Positions 34,079-42,812 of a DNA stretch of 64,000 bases are shown here, one piece after another; the stretch's first letter is position 1; each line of letters starts with the position of its first letter. The translations under genes were made by a program, and so were the position numbers. Source of the DNA: Chloroflexota bacterium (GTDB lineage: Bacteria; Chloroflexota; Anaerolineae; Anaerolineales; Villigracilaceae); NCBI GenBank assembly GCA_016235445.1, contig JACRLB010000009.1, positions 1 to 64,000 of the forward strand, given 5' to 3'. The notes under the pieces were generated by a model. The model saw nothing but the letters and a program-made list of their open reading frames with translations. It had not been told where the DNA came from and searched no databases.

Positions 34079-35961
34079 TGTTTTTCTCCGTTATTGTCTG
34101 GCACAGGCAGAGCCACAAAAAACCTGCTTCCCGGGTAGGTTTCTTCGCTGTAGCCCGCGCTTTCCGCCCAAATCCGTCCGCCATGCGCTTCCACAATTCC
34201 GCGTGCAATGGCAAGCCCCAGGCCCGGGCCGCCGCCTTTGAATTTCGTCTTTCCGGAGGAATGTAAAAGCACTTCGCTCGGCTGATTGAATTTCTCGAAA
34301 ATCACCTGCGTCGACCCAGGTTCGATCCCAACGCCTGTGTCGGCAATCGTTATCTCCACTTGCGGGTTTACATCGCCGTTCAAATACCGCCCGGAAATGT
34401 TGATCGAACCTCCATCCGGTGTGTATTTAATGGCATTCATAATAAGCTGGTAAAAAACCTTTTGAAGAAGTTCCGGGTCGGCGGAAAGTTGGGGCAGTTC
34501 GGTCAATCCCTCCGTGCTCAGTTTTATATCGCGTTCATGAAGCGCCTCGGCAAAACCCTTTTTCGCCTTGCGGATGATGGCCTCCATTCCAACGGAAGTT
34601 CTACGAAGAGTAAGCGCGTTGCTGTCGATCCTCGAAACATCCAACATGCTTTCCACAACATCCGTCATCCGTTCCGAACCTTCGAGAATGCCCTTCGCCA
34701 GTTTCAACAATTCAGGGTTATGCTGTGTATCCTGCTCCAACATTTGTGAATATCCCATGATCAACGTCAGCGGCGTGCGCAGTTCATGGGCAGAAATCTG
34801 AATAAAGTTGGTCTTCGTCTTATCGATCCTGCGTAAACGCTCATTGGTGTGTTCCAATTCCCGCGTGCGCTCCTGGAGTTTCCCGGTCATATCGTCGAAA
34901 GTCGCCGCCAGTTCCCCGATCTCATCCCGCGAATGGATGCCCGTACGTTTTTCAAGATCACCATCCGCAATTGCCTGAGACGTATTCACCAGGGAGTACA
35001 GCGGGCGGGTGATCAAGCGCGAAATCGTAAATCCAACCGCAACCACCACCAGCATCACCAGGGTAAATAGCTCAACGTATGTGCTCCTGCTCTCTTCACC
35101 GGATTGGAGTACAAAATCAGTTGGCAACACCACGGCGAACACCCCAATACGGTCATTCGCAATTTGTAACGCCCCCCGTAAAAGACGATACTTTCGCCCA
35201 TCCAATTCGAAATTATTTCCCACCACAAATTTTTCACCTGAATTAAGAACTTTCTGATATTCAGCCTCGGGGATGTTAAGCTTCCAAAGCGTAACCGAAT
35301 CCCCCGCGCCCAGAGTGGTGGCAATCGCCTGCCCATTACCGCCATAAATAATAATGTCTGACAGCACAACGCTTTTCAAAAATGGCAAAATAGTCCGCAA
35401 CGAGGTGCCCACAACAATCACCCCGGCGAACTCACCATTGTATGGAATTGGAAGAGCCGTATAGTAATAGATTTCATTATTCGCCAAATTCACCCCCAGG
35501 GCGCGGCGCGGGGTTTCATCTACGTTCCGAGTCAAAAAAAATGGGGCCACAATCGAGGAATTCGCCATGCCCGTACTCTCTTCGACCCTTCGCAATTCCC
35601 CATTCGCATTGATGTAAACATGTGTAAATTCAGACTGTTGCGGCGAGATCAAAATCAAATTTTCCCCCCCGCCCAGCCCAATAAAAGCCGGCCCAGCCAT
35701 ATCATATGCCTTCTGCTTATCCCCATCTACAACCGCCTGCGCCAATCCTTCATAAAAAGCAAGGGAACGCGCCGTTTCAATATGATTGGACTCCTGCCTC
35801 ACAAAACTATCCGACACAACACGCCCCGCTTCCAGCAACTGGTTCGTCAGGCGGTCGCTCAAACTATTTGCCACCAGGCGCGTAACTACATACACCCCGA
35901 TCATGGCAACAACCACGGTCAGTATCAGAAAAGGAAGGATGACTTTGAGGCGAATGCTCAT
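34075..35961 (-). CDS. sensor histidine kinase, Cache-HAMP-HisKA
   Basis: A 628-residue membrane kinase: helix 1 (VILPFLILTVVVAMIGVYVV), a large extracytoplasmic sensor of the Cache type (about 35-280), helix 2 (LFTLVMLVVVAVGFTISRL), a HAMP domain (RPLYSLVNTSQAIADGDLEKR), a HisKA domain with SAHELRTPL (His near residue 390) and a HATPase domain whose G-box reads GGPGLGLAIARG. No receiver or regulator is adjacent; the coupled downstream gene encodes a surface protein instead. The start at 35961 is chosen for AGGG just upstream. Confidence 0.9.
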   Translation of the reverse strand: MSIRLKVILPFLILTVVVAMIGVYVVTRLVANSLSDRLTNQLLEAGRVVSDSFVRQESNHIETARSLAFYEGLAQAVVDGDKQKAYDMAGPAFIGLGGGENLILISPQQSEFTHVYINANGELRRVEESTGMANSSIVAPFFLTRNVDETPRRALGVNLANNEIYYYTALPIPYNGEFAGVIVVGTSLRTILPFLKSVVLSDIIIYGGNGQAIATTLGAGDSVTLWKLNIPEAEYQKVLNSGEKFVVGNNFELDGRKYRLLRGALQIANDRIGVFAVVLPTDFVLQSGEESRSTYVELFTLVMLVVVAVGFTISRLITRPLYSLVNTSQAIADGDLEKRTGIHSRDEIGELAATFDDMTGKLQERTRELEHTNERLRRIDKTKTNFIQISAHELRTPLTLIMGYSQMLEQDTQHNPELLKLAKGILEGSERMTDVVESMLDVSRIDSNALTLRRTSVGMEAIIRKAKKGFAEALHERDIKLSTEGLTELPQLSADPELLQKVFYQLIMNAIKYTPDGGSINISGRYLNGDVNPQVEITIADTGVGIEPGSTQVIFEKFNQPSEVLLHSSGKTKFKGGGPGLGLAIARGIVEAHGGRIWAESAGYSEETYPGSRFFVALPVPDNNGEKQ

Positions 35962-36153
35962 AAAAACCCTGTGCAAGAATGCACAAAAATGGATTAAACC
36001 ATTATACAAACTTTAAAGCAAATAATACAAACCCAAAAGGAAATGCAAGGCAATTATAATGGGAGAAGAAGGTTAAAAATAACCCACTTTTTGACAGGCT
36101 TCGCCTCAGACCGCCCCTCAACCTGCCCCTCTTTCCTCCAGCAGACTCTCCCC

Positions 36154-36594
36154 TCACAACTGCTTCACAAAATGAACCAGCCTCTCCGCCTCAAAATACC
36201 CCAGCTTCACATGCGCGCGGATGCTGGCCGCATTATCCAGCCAGGTATCAGAAGCCATCTCGGTACAGCCCTTCCCACGCGCCCAATCCTCCGCCGCCTG
36301 AGTCAACACTCCCGCAACTCCCTTTCCACGCAATTCTGGATACACGAACCACCCCTCGATATACCCAACAGGGCTGGTTTCACAGCCTTCTCCATACTCC
36401 CGTATCCGCGCCTCGACCATCCCAACAGGCCTGCCATCCATCATCGCGAAAAAAACTGCATCCTCATCGCTCGCAAGGATATCGTCCATATCAAAACCCA
36501 GGTATTCATCGGGCGCATCGGGCCAGATGCCCTTACGCATCTTAAACCACTCATCCTGATCGTCAGAAGTGATGCGGCGTATGCTGATTTCCAT
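36154..36594 (-). CDS. GNAT acetyltransferase, AAC(6')-like
   Basis: A 146-residue GNAT-fold protein. The acetyl-CoA-binding motif is in YPELRGKGVAGVLTQAAEDWA, followed by the helix and C-terminal part GCTEMASDTWLDNAASIRAHVKLGYFEAERLVHFVKQL. The start (DQDEWFKMRKGIWPD) and end resemble aminoglycoside 6'-N-acetyltransferases, but many relatives act on other amines, so resistance cannot be claimed. The ATG follows the prs stop directly (TAA ATG) with GGAG inside the prs end, so they are co-transcribed. Confidence 0.85.
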   Translation of the reverse strand: MEISIRRITSDDQDEWFKMRKGIWPDAPDEYLGFDMDDILASDEDAVFFAMMDGRPVGMVEARIREYGEGCETSPVGYIEGWFVYPELRGKGVAGVLTQAAEDWARGKGCTEMASDTWLDNAASIRAHVKLGYFEAERLVHFVKQL

Positions 36595-37569
36595 TTACTC
36601 TCCAAAAACGAATAAATCACTAATCGACTCATGGTTAAAGTTATGCCGAATCGCATCCGCAAACACCTTCGCCACAGACAACACCCTCAGCTTCGGGTGC
36701 ATCTTCTCCGCCGCCAGATAGACAGTGTCCGTTGTGACGATCTCGCTGATCTGCGGCACAACTACCAGCCTTTCCAACCCGCCGCGGCTGAAGACCCCAT
36801 GCGTACACATGACCATAATATCCTCGATCCCCTCATGGACGAGCACGCGGCTCAACTCCAAAATGGAACCACCCGTGGCGATCTCATCGTCATAGATCAG
36901 GGCGCGTTTGTGACCCTTCACCTGATTCCCCACCAACCCGCCGATAGCCACCTCCGTATCTGAAATGCGTTCCTTGTTGCCTGCCGCTACCGGCAGACCA
37001 AGCGTCCGCGCAAAACGAGCCGCGGATTTTGCCTGTCCCATATCCGGGGCGACAACGATGGTGCCGCTCAAGTCACAGGTATCAAGATATTCCTTGAATA
37101 CCAAACGACTGCTTAGCGGGTCGGTGGGCACGCCAAAAAAGCCATGCACCTGCGGCGAGTGGAGCATCATGCTCATAACGTGAGTGGCGCCCGCTGTCTT
37201 TAGCAGGTCCGCAACGAGACGGGCAGTGATGGAAATGCGCGGCGCATCTTTCTTATCCGAGCGGCCAAACGAATAATAAGGAATAATTGCATGAACTTCC
37301 GAAGCCGCCGCCCCGCGCGCAATATCAATCATCATCAACAATTCCATCAGGTTATCATTGACCGGCTGGGAAAGCGACTGCACGATATACACCCTTCGGT
37401 AGCGCACGCTCGCGCCCAACTGAATATACATGTTGTCATTGCTGAAGCGCGTGATATGTGTCGCGTCCAAAGGCACTCCTAATTTGGATGCGATATTCTC
37501 AGCCAGATTCGGGTTTGAACTACCGCTAAAAAAACGAACTTCATCAGCGGGGATCGATGAATTTTCCAT
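36595..37569 (-). CDS. prs: ribose-phosphate pyrophosphokinase
   Basis: Makes PRPP from ribose 5-phosphate and ATP for nucleotide, His and Trp synthesis. The 324-residue protein shows FSGSSNPNLAENIASKLG, VQSLSQPVNDNLMELLMMIDIARGAAASEVHAIIPYYSFGRSDKK, VVAPDMGQAKSA and the PRPP loop ALIYDDEIATGGSI. The loop has a DDEIATGG sequence, where the classical class I enzyme has DDMIDTGG. The start has CGGAG just upstream. It forms an operon with the small membrane protein gene (ends 37572) and polX. Confidence 0.93.
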   Translation of the reverse strand: MENSSIPADEVRFFSGSSNPNLAENIASKLGVPLDATHITRFSNDNMYIQLGASVRYRRVYIVQSLSQPVNDNLMELLMMIDIARGAAASEVHAIIPYYSFGRSDKKDAPRISITARLVADLLKTAGATHVMSMMLHSPQVHGFFGVPTDPLSSRLVFKEYLDTCDLSGTIVVAPDMGQAKSAARFARTLGLPVAAGNKERISDTEVAIGGLVGNQVKGHKRALIYDDEIATGGSILELSRVLVHEGIEDIMVMCTHGVFSRGGLERLVVVPQISEIVTTDTVYLAAEKMHPKLRVLSVAKVFADAIRHNFNHESISDLFVFGE

Positions 37570-37571
37570 AG

Positions 37572-37877
37572 CTACTCCGTGGTGTTTTTTTTGCTCGCAT
37601 ACGAGCGGGATGATTTTTGAAACCGATACAATAAAAAAGCGCTCACAAGATACCAGAAAATCAGGTCAACCACCAGCCACAACCCATTTGATTCGGAGCA
37701 GGTGGTTCCCAGCGGGCAGGGTCCCCATGACAGAAAGAATTGCAAAGGGAAACCGATCGGAAACGTATCTGAAATGGTTAACCTCACAACAGTTCCCCAT
37801 AACCAACTAAAAATAAAGAGCAAAACAAATGCAAGGACAATCTTCATCAAAGTGGGTTTGACTATATCTTTCATCAT
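37572..37877 (-). CDS. small membrane protein of unknown function
   Basis: A 101-residue protein with two membrane segments (IVLAFVLLFIFSWLWGTVVRL; GLWLVVDLIFWYLVSAFLLY) joined by a short loop containing two Cys (GPCPLGTTCSES) that could form a disulphide outside the cytoplasm. It starts on an ATG overlapping the polX stop (ATGA) with AGAGG upstream. I do not recognise a family. It is the middle gene of the polX-this-prs-GNAT operon. Confidence 0.75.
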   Translation of the reverse strand: MMKDIVKPTLMKIVLAFVLLFIFSWLWGTVVRLTISDTFPIGFPLQFFLSWGPCPLGTTCSESNGLWLVVDLIFWYLVSAFLLYRFQKSSRSYASKKNTTE

Positions 37878-39604
37878 GATCCTCTTTTCTTCAACCAATC
37901 CGTCAACTTCTTTGCAGTCCACGTATTGATGACATCCCTTGGCTCCAGCCACGCTCGCCGCGCAACAGCAACGCCATAATGAAGCAGGTCAAGGTCGCTT
38001 TCAGAATGCGCGTCGGTGTTGATGCTGAGGAGGACGCCCAACTCCTTCGCGCGGCGGGCAAACACATCGTCAAGGTCGAGGCGCGAGGGTTGGGCGCTGA
38101 TCTCCATCGCCACACCTGATTCTGCGGCGGCTTTCAATATCACTTCCATATCCAAATCCGCGCCTTCGCGGTCTGGAATTTCACGACCCGTCGGGTGGCC
38201 GATTATATCCACATGCGGGTTTTGCACCGCCTTCAATAATCGCTCGGTGATCTTTTCACGCGGCTGGCGCAAACTGGAATGAAGCGAAGCCACCACCAGA
38301 TCGAGCGAAGCCAGAAAGTCATCGGGATAATCCAACGAACCATCTGCTTTTATTTCCACTTCTGTCGCATGAAGAACAAGGATTTCATCACCAAGCTGTT
38401 TTTGAATCTTTTTAATTTCAGCCGCCTGTTCTTTATGCCTTTCTATTGAAAGACCATTCGCAACGCCCAAGCCAACGGAATGATCGGTGAACGCAATTAC
38501 TTTCAATCCGCGCTTCGCGGCGGCGCGCGCCATTTCCAGCATACTTAATTTTCCGTCACTATGCGTGGAATGCGCGTGTAAATTTGATTTTATATTTTTT
38601 ATCTCGATCAACTTCGGAAGTTGATTGGCCTTTGCCGCAGTCACCTCACCGCGGTCTTCACGCAGTTCGGGCGGTATCCACGGCAAGCCCAATGTTTTAT
38701 AAACTTCCTCTTCCGTAGCGCAAAGAATCTCTCCCCTACCTTTAACTTTGGTTAGTGAATGTTCGGATAAAGACAACCCTTTATCCAACGCAATTTGACG
38801 CAGGGCAACATTATGATCTTTCGAGCCCGTGGCATATTGCAGGGCTGTGCCAAATTTTTCAGGCGCATGAACCCACAACTGCGCGCGCACGCCATCCATG
38901 AATTCGATGCTGGCTTTCGTTTCGCCTTTTCCCAACACGCGGCTCACCCCTTTAAGATTGACAAAGGCTTCCATCACTTTAGATGAATCTTTTGCCGCGA
39001 CTAAAATATCCAAATCGCCGACTGTGGAACGCATCCTTCTTAAACTGCCAGCTGATTCTACTGCGACGACTCCCTTTACGCCTTTGAGGACTCCGATGAT
39101 CTCCTGCGCCAATGGATAGGCACGCCCAAGCGGCAATCTCCCTGACCTGCGGGCGAGAGATGCAATGCCTTCCAGAATCGCAGTCTCAGACTTGGCGCCC
39201 ATGCCGGGGAGGCCGCGAAGCTGTCCGTTTTTCGCGGCAGTTTCCAGCTCGGAAAGAGCCGCGATGTTTAACGTCTTCCAGATGAGCGCGATCTTTTTCG
39301 GTCCCAATCCTGGAACTTGTAACCATCCAGCCAAACTTTCAGGCACTTCGGTTTTTAGATTTTCCAAAAATCCAAGCTTGCCTGTTTGAAGCAGTTCGTC
39401 AATTTTTTCGGCGATGGCTTTGCCCACGCCGGGAATTTCACGGAGCTTGCCTTCCTTCCAATATTCGCTGACTTCGCGGGGGAGGGTGATTAAATTTTCG
39501 GCGGCTTTGCGATAAGCGAGGATGACATAAATGACCTCGCCTTTGATCTCGCATAAATTGGCGATGAGGGTAAACGTATCGGCTAGCTGGCGGTTGTTCA
39601 TCAT
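37874..39604 (-). CDS. polX: DNA polymerase X family protein with PHP domain
   Basis: A 576-residue bacterial PolX, a base-excision-repair polymerase fused to a PHP 3'-5' exonuclease. The N-terminal half has helix-hairpin-helix motifs (LREIPGVGKAIAEKIDELL; LQVPGLGPKKIALIWKTL; LRGLPGMGAKSETAI) and the nucleotidyltransferase carboxylates in GDLDILVA. The C-terminal PHP domain begins at about residue 335 with NLHAHSTHSDGKLSMLEM and continues with AFTDHS, HATEVEIKADG, IGHPTGREIP and NTDAHSESDLDLL. A GAAAGGATT ribosome-binding site lies before the tandem ATG ATG. Confidence 0.93.
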   Translation of the reverse strand: MMNNRQLADTFTLIANLCEIKGEVIYVILAYRKAAENLITLPREVSEYWKEGKLREIPGVGKAIAEKIDELLQTGKLGFLENLKTEVPESLAGWLQVPGLGPKKIALIWKTLNIAALSELETAAKNGQLRGLPGMGAKSETAILEGIASLARRSGRLPLGRAYPLAQEIIGVLKGVKGVVAVESAGSLRRMRSTVGDLDILVAAKDSSKVMEAFVNLKGVSRVLGKGETKASIEFMDGVRAQLWVHAPEKFGTALQYATGSKDHNVALRQIALDKGLSLSEHSLTKVKGRGEILCATEEEVYKTLGLPWIPPELREDRGEVTAAKANQLPKLIEIKNIKSNLHAHSTHSDGKLSMLEMARAAAKRGLKVIAFTDHSVGLGVANGLSIERHKEQAAEIKKIQKQLGDEILVLHATEVEIKADGSLDYPDDFLASLDLVVASLHSSLRQPREKITERLLKAVQNPHVDIIGHPTGREIPDREGADLDMEVILKAAAESGVAMEISAQPSRLDLDDVFARRAKELGVLLSINTDAHSESDLDLLHYGVAVARRAWLEPRDVINTWTAKKLTDWLKKRGS

Positions 39605-39668
39605 AACAATAATCCTTTCGCAGTATGCGGATTATACGCGCAAAATTTAGGTGATAAGATTAAGGTAT

Positions 39669-41204
39669 ATGTTTTCCATCAATCGTTATTCGAAATATAT
39701 CCTGGCATTCTTTATCATCAGCGCAGCGCTGGGATTGATGCGCTTCGACTCGCTCCAGCTTGGCACATCCTACGATGACGCGCATTACATCATCCTCGCC
39801 GAAAGCCTTTCGAGCGGAGAGGGGTATCAGTTGATTAATTTTCCGCGTCCGCAGATCGAGCGGGCTTTTCCGCCGGGCTGGCCGATTTTGCTCGCGCCGT
39901 TTACTTTTCTTTTTCCAGGCAATTACACGGTATTAAAGTTATTGTCGCTTGCGCTGTGGCTGGCTTCCATTTTATTGATTTATAAACTTTTCTCGAAGCG
40001 GATCGGGTCTCCGCAGATTGAGATCATTACAGGTTTGGCGGCGTTGAATCCGTTGCTGATTGGGACGTCTGTGACGGTGATGTCTGAGTCGGCGTATTTA
40101 TTTTTCTCTTTGCTCGCATTGAATATTTTTGATATCTGGAAAGACAAGGCTGGCGGCAAAAAAGACTGGCTGATCGTTTTGGTCGCAACCCTCGCAATAT
40201 ATACCCAATTAATTAGAACCATTGGGATTTCGTTAGCCATTGCACTTGTGCTTTACTTCCTGCTCACTCGCCGCTTTCGGGAGGCGGGGGTTTCAAGCGG
40301 TGTGTTCATTGCTGGCGCGCTTTTGCAGATGTGGGTTAATCTGCGCAACGGAGGCTCGGTTGTTTCTGCTGGATATGAATCACAAGTATTTGGCAGTTCC
40401 ATCTTCGAGAAGATCGGGCAGATGTGGTCGAATATGCTGGGGTATTTCAATCAAACAGCGGCGGGGTCTTTGATCCCGTTATTCAGTTCCAGAGTGACAA
40501 CGTTTTTAGGGGGGTATGGATTGGAAGTTCTGCCCGCGCTGGTGAACATCATCATTCTGCTGTTGGTCGTCCTCGGTTTTTTCGTGGCGATCAAGAATTT
40601 CCAGATGATGGATATTTATTTTGTTATCTATGTTTTGGGAGTGTTGGCTTTTTGGAATCCCAAAGTTGGGAGTGTGAAGGCGCGCTTTTTGATTCCGATC
40701 ATCCCGTTCCTTTATTTTTATTTGATACAGGGGATTGCCTGGGTGAAGGAAAAAGCCGCTCGAAACCGAATCAACTACGGGCGGAGAGTCGAGGCGGGGA
40801 TTGTCGTTTTTATCGCTTTGGCGTTAGTAGTCCGCAATGTTCAGGATTGGCGAAATCCAGTCATGAATCAGATGACGGATCTTTCCATCGGGACAAGTTG
40901 GGTGGCAGAGAATTCACCGCCTGATTCAATCGTGATGGTAAATGAACCTGTGCCTGCGTATGTGCATGTGCAGAGGAAGACGATTGGCTTCCCCAACAAC
41001 GGACAGGATTTGGAAAGATATTTGAATAACCAGGGGATCGATTACATTATCATTTCGCCGATGTTGCAATCTCCGCGCAGTGTGACGTTGGATAAAGATG
41101 TTGAAAATCGGATTCTGCCTGCGCTTGAATCTGCGCCTGGGAAATTTATAGTGGTATATTTCAACCCCGAATATAATGTGACGGTTTATCGATACCAGCC
41201 TTGA
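39669..41204 (+). CDS. polytopic membrane glycosyltransferase (GT-C/PMT-like)
   Basis: A 511-residue protein with about 11 membrane segments. The first loop carries an acidic pair typical of GT-C enzymes (SYDDAHYIILAESLSSGEGYQL), and the C-terminal soluble domain contains the family's usual short alpha/beta part (SWVAENSPPDSIVMVNEPVPAYVHVQRKTIGFP). Such enzymes transfer sugars from polyprenyl carriers on the outer face of the membrane. The ATG at 39669 lies 8 bases after TAAGAT (39655-39660), so the transcript may be leaderless; the frame can be extended to a GTG at 39651. Confidence 0.82.
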   Translation: MFSINRYSKYILAFFIISAALGLMRFDSLQLGTSYDDAHYIILAESLSSGEGYQLINFPRPQIERAFPPGWPILLAPFTFLFPGNYTVLKLLSLALWLASILLIYKLFSKRIGSPQIEIITGLAALNPLLIGTSVTVMSESAYLFFSLLALNIFDIWKDKAGGKKDWLIVLVATLAIYTQLIRTIGISLAIALVLYFLLTRRFREAGVSSGVFIAGALLQMWVNLRNGGSVVSAGYESQVFGSSIFEKIGQMWSNMLGYFNQTAAGSLIPLFSSRVTTFLGGYGLEVLPALVNIIILLLVVLGFFVAIKNFQMMDIYFVIYVLGVLAFWNPKVGSVKARFLIPIIPFLYFYLIQGIAWVKEKAARNRINYGRRVEAGIVVFIALALVVRNVQDWRNPVMNQMTDLSIGTSWVAENSPPDSIVMVNEPVPAYVHVQRKTIGFPNNGQDLERYLNNQGIDYIIISPMLQSPRSVTLDKDVENRILPALESAPGKFIVVYFNPEYNVTVYRYQP

Positions 41205-41225
41205 TACAACATTAGATAAAATATC

Positions 41226-41396
41226 GGTAGTGGTTAAAAAGCAAGTGATAGTTCTTAACGCGAATTTCGCTAATGGGCGAATAACGCGAATTTTCAAAAA
41301 ATATTGGCGAAATTCGCAAATTCGCGCCATTCGTGTTAAAAAAGCAGTTCGGTTGCAGATTTGAAAATTGCCATCACTTACAATTTAACCACTACC
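41226..41396. mobile_element. MITE-like element, family 1 (intact copy)
   Basis: A 171-base element with ends GGTAGTGGTTAAA and TTTAACCACTACC, flanked by the perfect 8-base direct repeat AAAATATC (41218-41225, 41397-41404). The interior has CGCGAATT-type inverted repeats. It is the sister of 25171-25514 and lies just upstream of the gene at 41438. Confidence 0.92.
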
Positions 41397-41437
41397 AAAA
41401 TATCATCATCACACCCACAGCAAAGGCACAGGATTTC

Positions 41438-42577
41438 ATGATGTTCAGAGCGCCCGCCGAAACAAGCACAATGATCAAGTCTCTTCCCGAATTTAAATTG
41501 GATGCGTACGCAGACATCGCTCCCATTGAGTTGGTTGTCTTTGCATTGTACGCATTACAAGATAACGGTCACTATGCCGCGACAGAGGAGATTGTCTCTG
41601 CCTGTTTCAGGCTGTTCCCCCACCGCTTTTCGTTGAAGAATTATTTTTACTGGCCTGACTCTGCCCTGATCATGCAGTACTTGAATGAAGCGAAGGAGAA
41701 AGGCGACTTGAAAGGCAAGCCTGCCGATGGCTTTGCAGTGAAGGTGCAAGGCAGGCAGACGGTGAAGCGGGTGGCGAAGATTTTGGGAGTGACTTTGCCC
41801 GCGCCTGAAAAAAAGGTAAAGAAGCCCGCGCCAGTGATTAAAAAGGTTGAGGTAATTCAAACTGCCAAGCCGAAGATGAAGAAAAAAGTAATCGCTCCAC
41901 AGAAGAAGAAGTCTGCCGCGCCTGTGGCGAAGAAACAGGCGGCCAGGCCTGCAAAAAAGACTCTGCCTTCAAAAGCGAAAATTGCGCCTCAGCCTGCTCC
42001 ACTCAAACAGGCGGTACTTCCGCAGGTCAAGATAAAGCCGAAGAGAAAAGAGCAGGTGAAGCCGATTGCGTCTGTGCCTGTCAAGAAAACGCCTGCGCCC
42101 AAAAAGGAAAAACCGCAGAAGCAAGTCCCTGTGAAAAACGTTCAGCCCGCGCAGTTGACGATGGCTCTGCCTGTCGTGCAGGAAAAGAAAGCAAGGCCCG
42201 CGCCGCCCGTTGTCAAAAAGGTTGAACCGAAACCCGTCAAAGCGGAGAAGGGGATTGCCCCAACGGTGGCGATCAAAGTATCGAAGGAAGAAAAGGTAAA
42301 AGCAGGGAAGGTTGTACACTTGATGGAAAGATCGGATGCGTACCGACAATACAAGCGGACTGGGGGCAAATCAAGAATCAGCGAATTTGATTTTAGAAGC
42401 CTGCTACTTTGCACGATGGAGTCGTCGCCTGAGACGCTGGCGAGGAATGTGAATACGTTCAAAAGTTATGCCAACATCCAAAACAGACAGGATTTAGTGA
42501 CCTTCCTGAATTTTGTTGAACATGGTTTCTCGGCTTTGTTAAATTCGTCTGGGAAGAAATTGGCGAAGAAGAGATAG
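41438..42577 (+). CDS. two-domain protein with histone-like Lys/Pro/Ala linker
   Basis: A 379-residue protein of unknown function. The N-terminal domain (about 1-115) is alpha-helical, winged-helix-like in pattern (APIELVVFALYALQDNGHYAATEEIVSACFRLFPHRFSLKNY...LKGKPADGFAVKVQGRQTVKRVAKIL). A highly basic Lys/Pro/Ala linker of about 160 residues resembles histone H1 tails and could bind DNA or RNA. The C-terminal domain (about 285-379) is helical (LMERSDAYRQYKRTGGKSRISEFDFRSLLLCTMESSPETLARNVNTF). GGAT precedes the ATG; starts at 41333 would read through the mobile element. The GHKL ATPase gene follows in the same direction. Confidence 0.75.
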   Translation: MMFRAPAETSTMIKSLPEFKLDAYADIAPIELVVFALYALQDNGHYAATEEIVSACFRLFPHRFSLKNYFYWPDSALIMQYLNEAKEKGDLKGKPADGFAVKVQGRQTVKRVAKILGVTLPAPEKKVKKPAPVIKKVEVIQTAKPKMKKKVIAPQKKKSAAPVAKKQAARPAKKTLPSKAKIAPQPAPLKQAVLPQVKIKPKRKEQVKPIASVPVKKTPAPKKEKPQKQVPVKNVQPAQLTMALPVVQEKKARPAPPVVKKVEPKPVKAEKGIAPTVAIKVSKEEKVKAGKVVHLMERSDAYRQYKRTGGKSRISEFDFRSLLLCTMESSPETLARNVNTFKSYANIQNRQDLVTFLNFVEHGFSALLNSSGKKLAKKR

Positions 42578-42812
42578 AAAAGCCCAGGTATTTGTACACG
42601 GATAACAGGGATACTTCGACAGGCTCAGTACAAGTTTCACGGAAAAACCTATGACTTACGCAGGACTCTCCCTCATCCCCAACCCTTCCCCCGAAGGGGA
42701 AGGGAGTCCCCTCTCCCTTCGGGAGAGGGTTAGGGTGAGGGTGCGCGTTCTGCGTAAGTCATGAATAGTGTAAAAACAAACAAAGACCGAGAAATGGAAA
42801 GGTATTTTTATC
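42578..42812. other. gap with palindromic element before the GHKL gene
   Basis: 235 bases without coding character: a CTTCGACAGGCTCAGTAC word, the inverted-repeat element 42651-42762, and an A-rich leader with GGAAAGG before the GTG at 42813. Confidence 0.8.
42651..42762. mobile_element. MITE-like palindromic element, family 4
   Basis: Ends ATGACTTACGCAG and CTGCGTAAGTCAT with two inner GC-rich hairpins (CCCTTCCCC GAAG GGGAAGGG; CTCTCCC TTCG GGAGAG). The CCCTCTCCCTTCGGGAGAGGG core is a widespread repeat in bacteria. No target duplication is visible. Confidence 0.8.

Noticed and set aside
36154-36594. Aminoglycoside resistance gene
   Set aside because: The resemblance is only at the level of the GNAT subgroup; the gene sits in a housekeeping operon with prs and polX, without resistance context.
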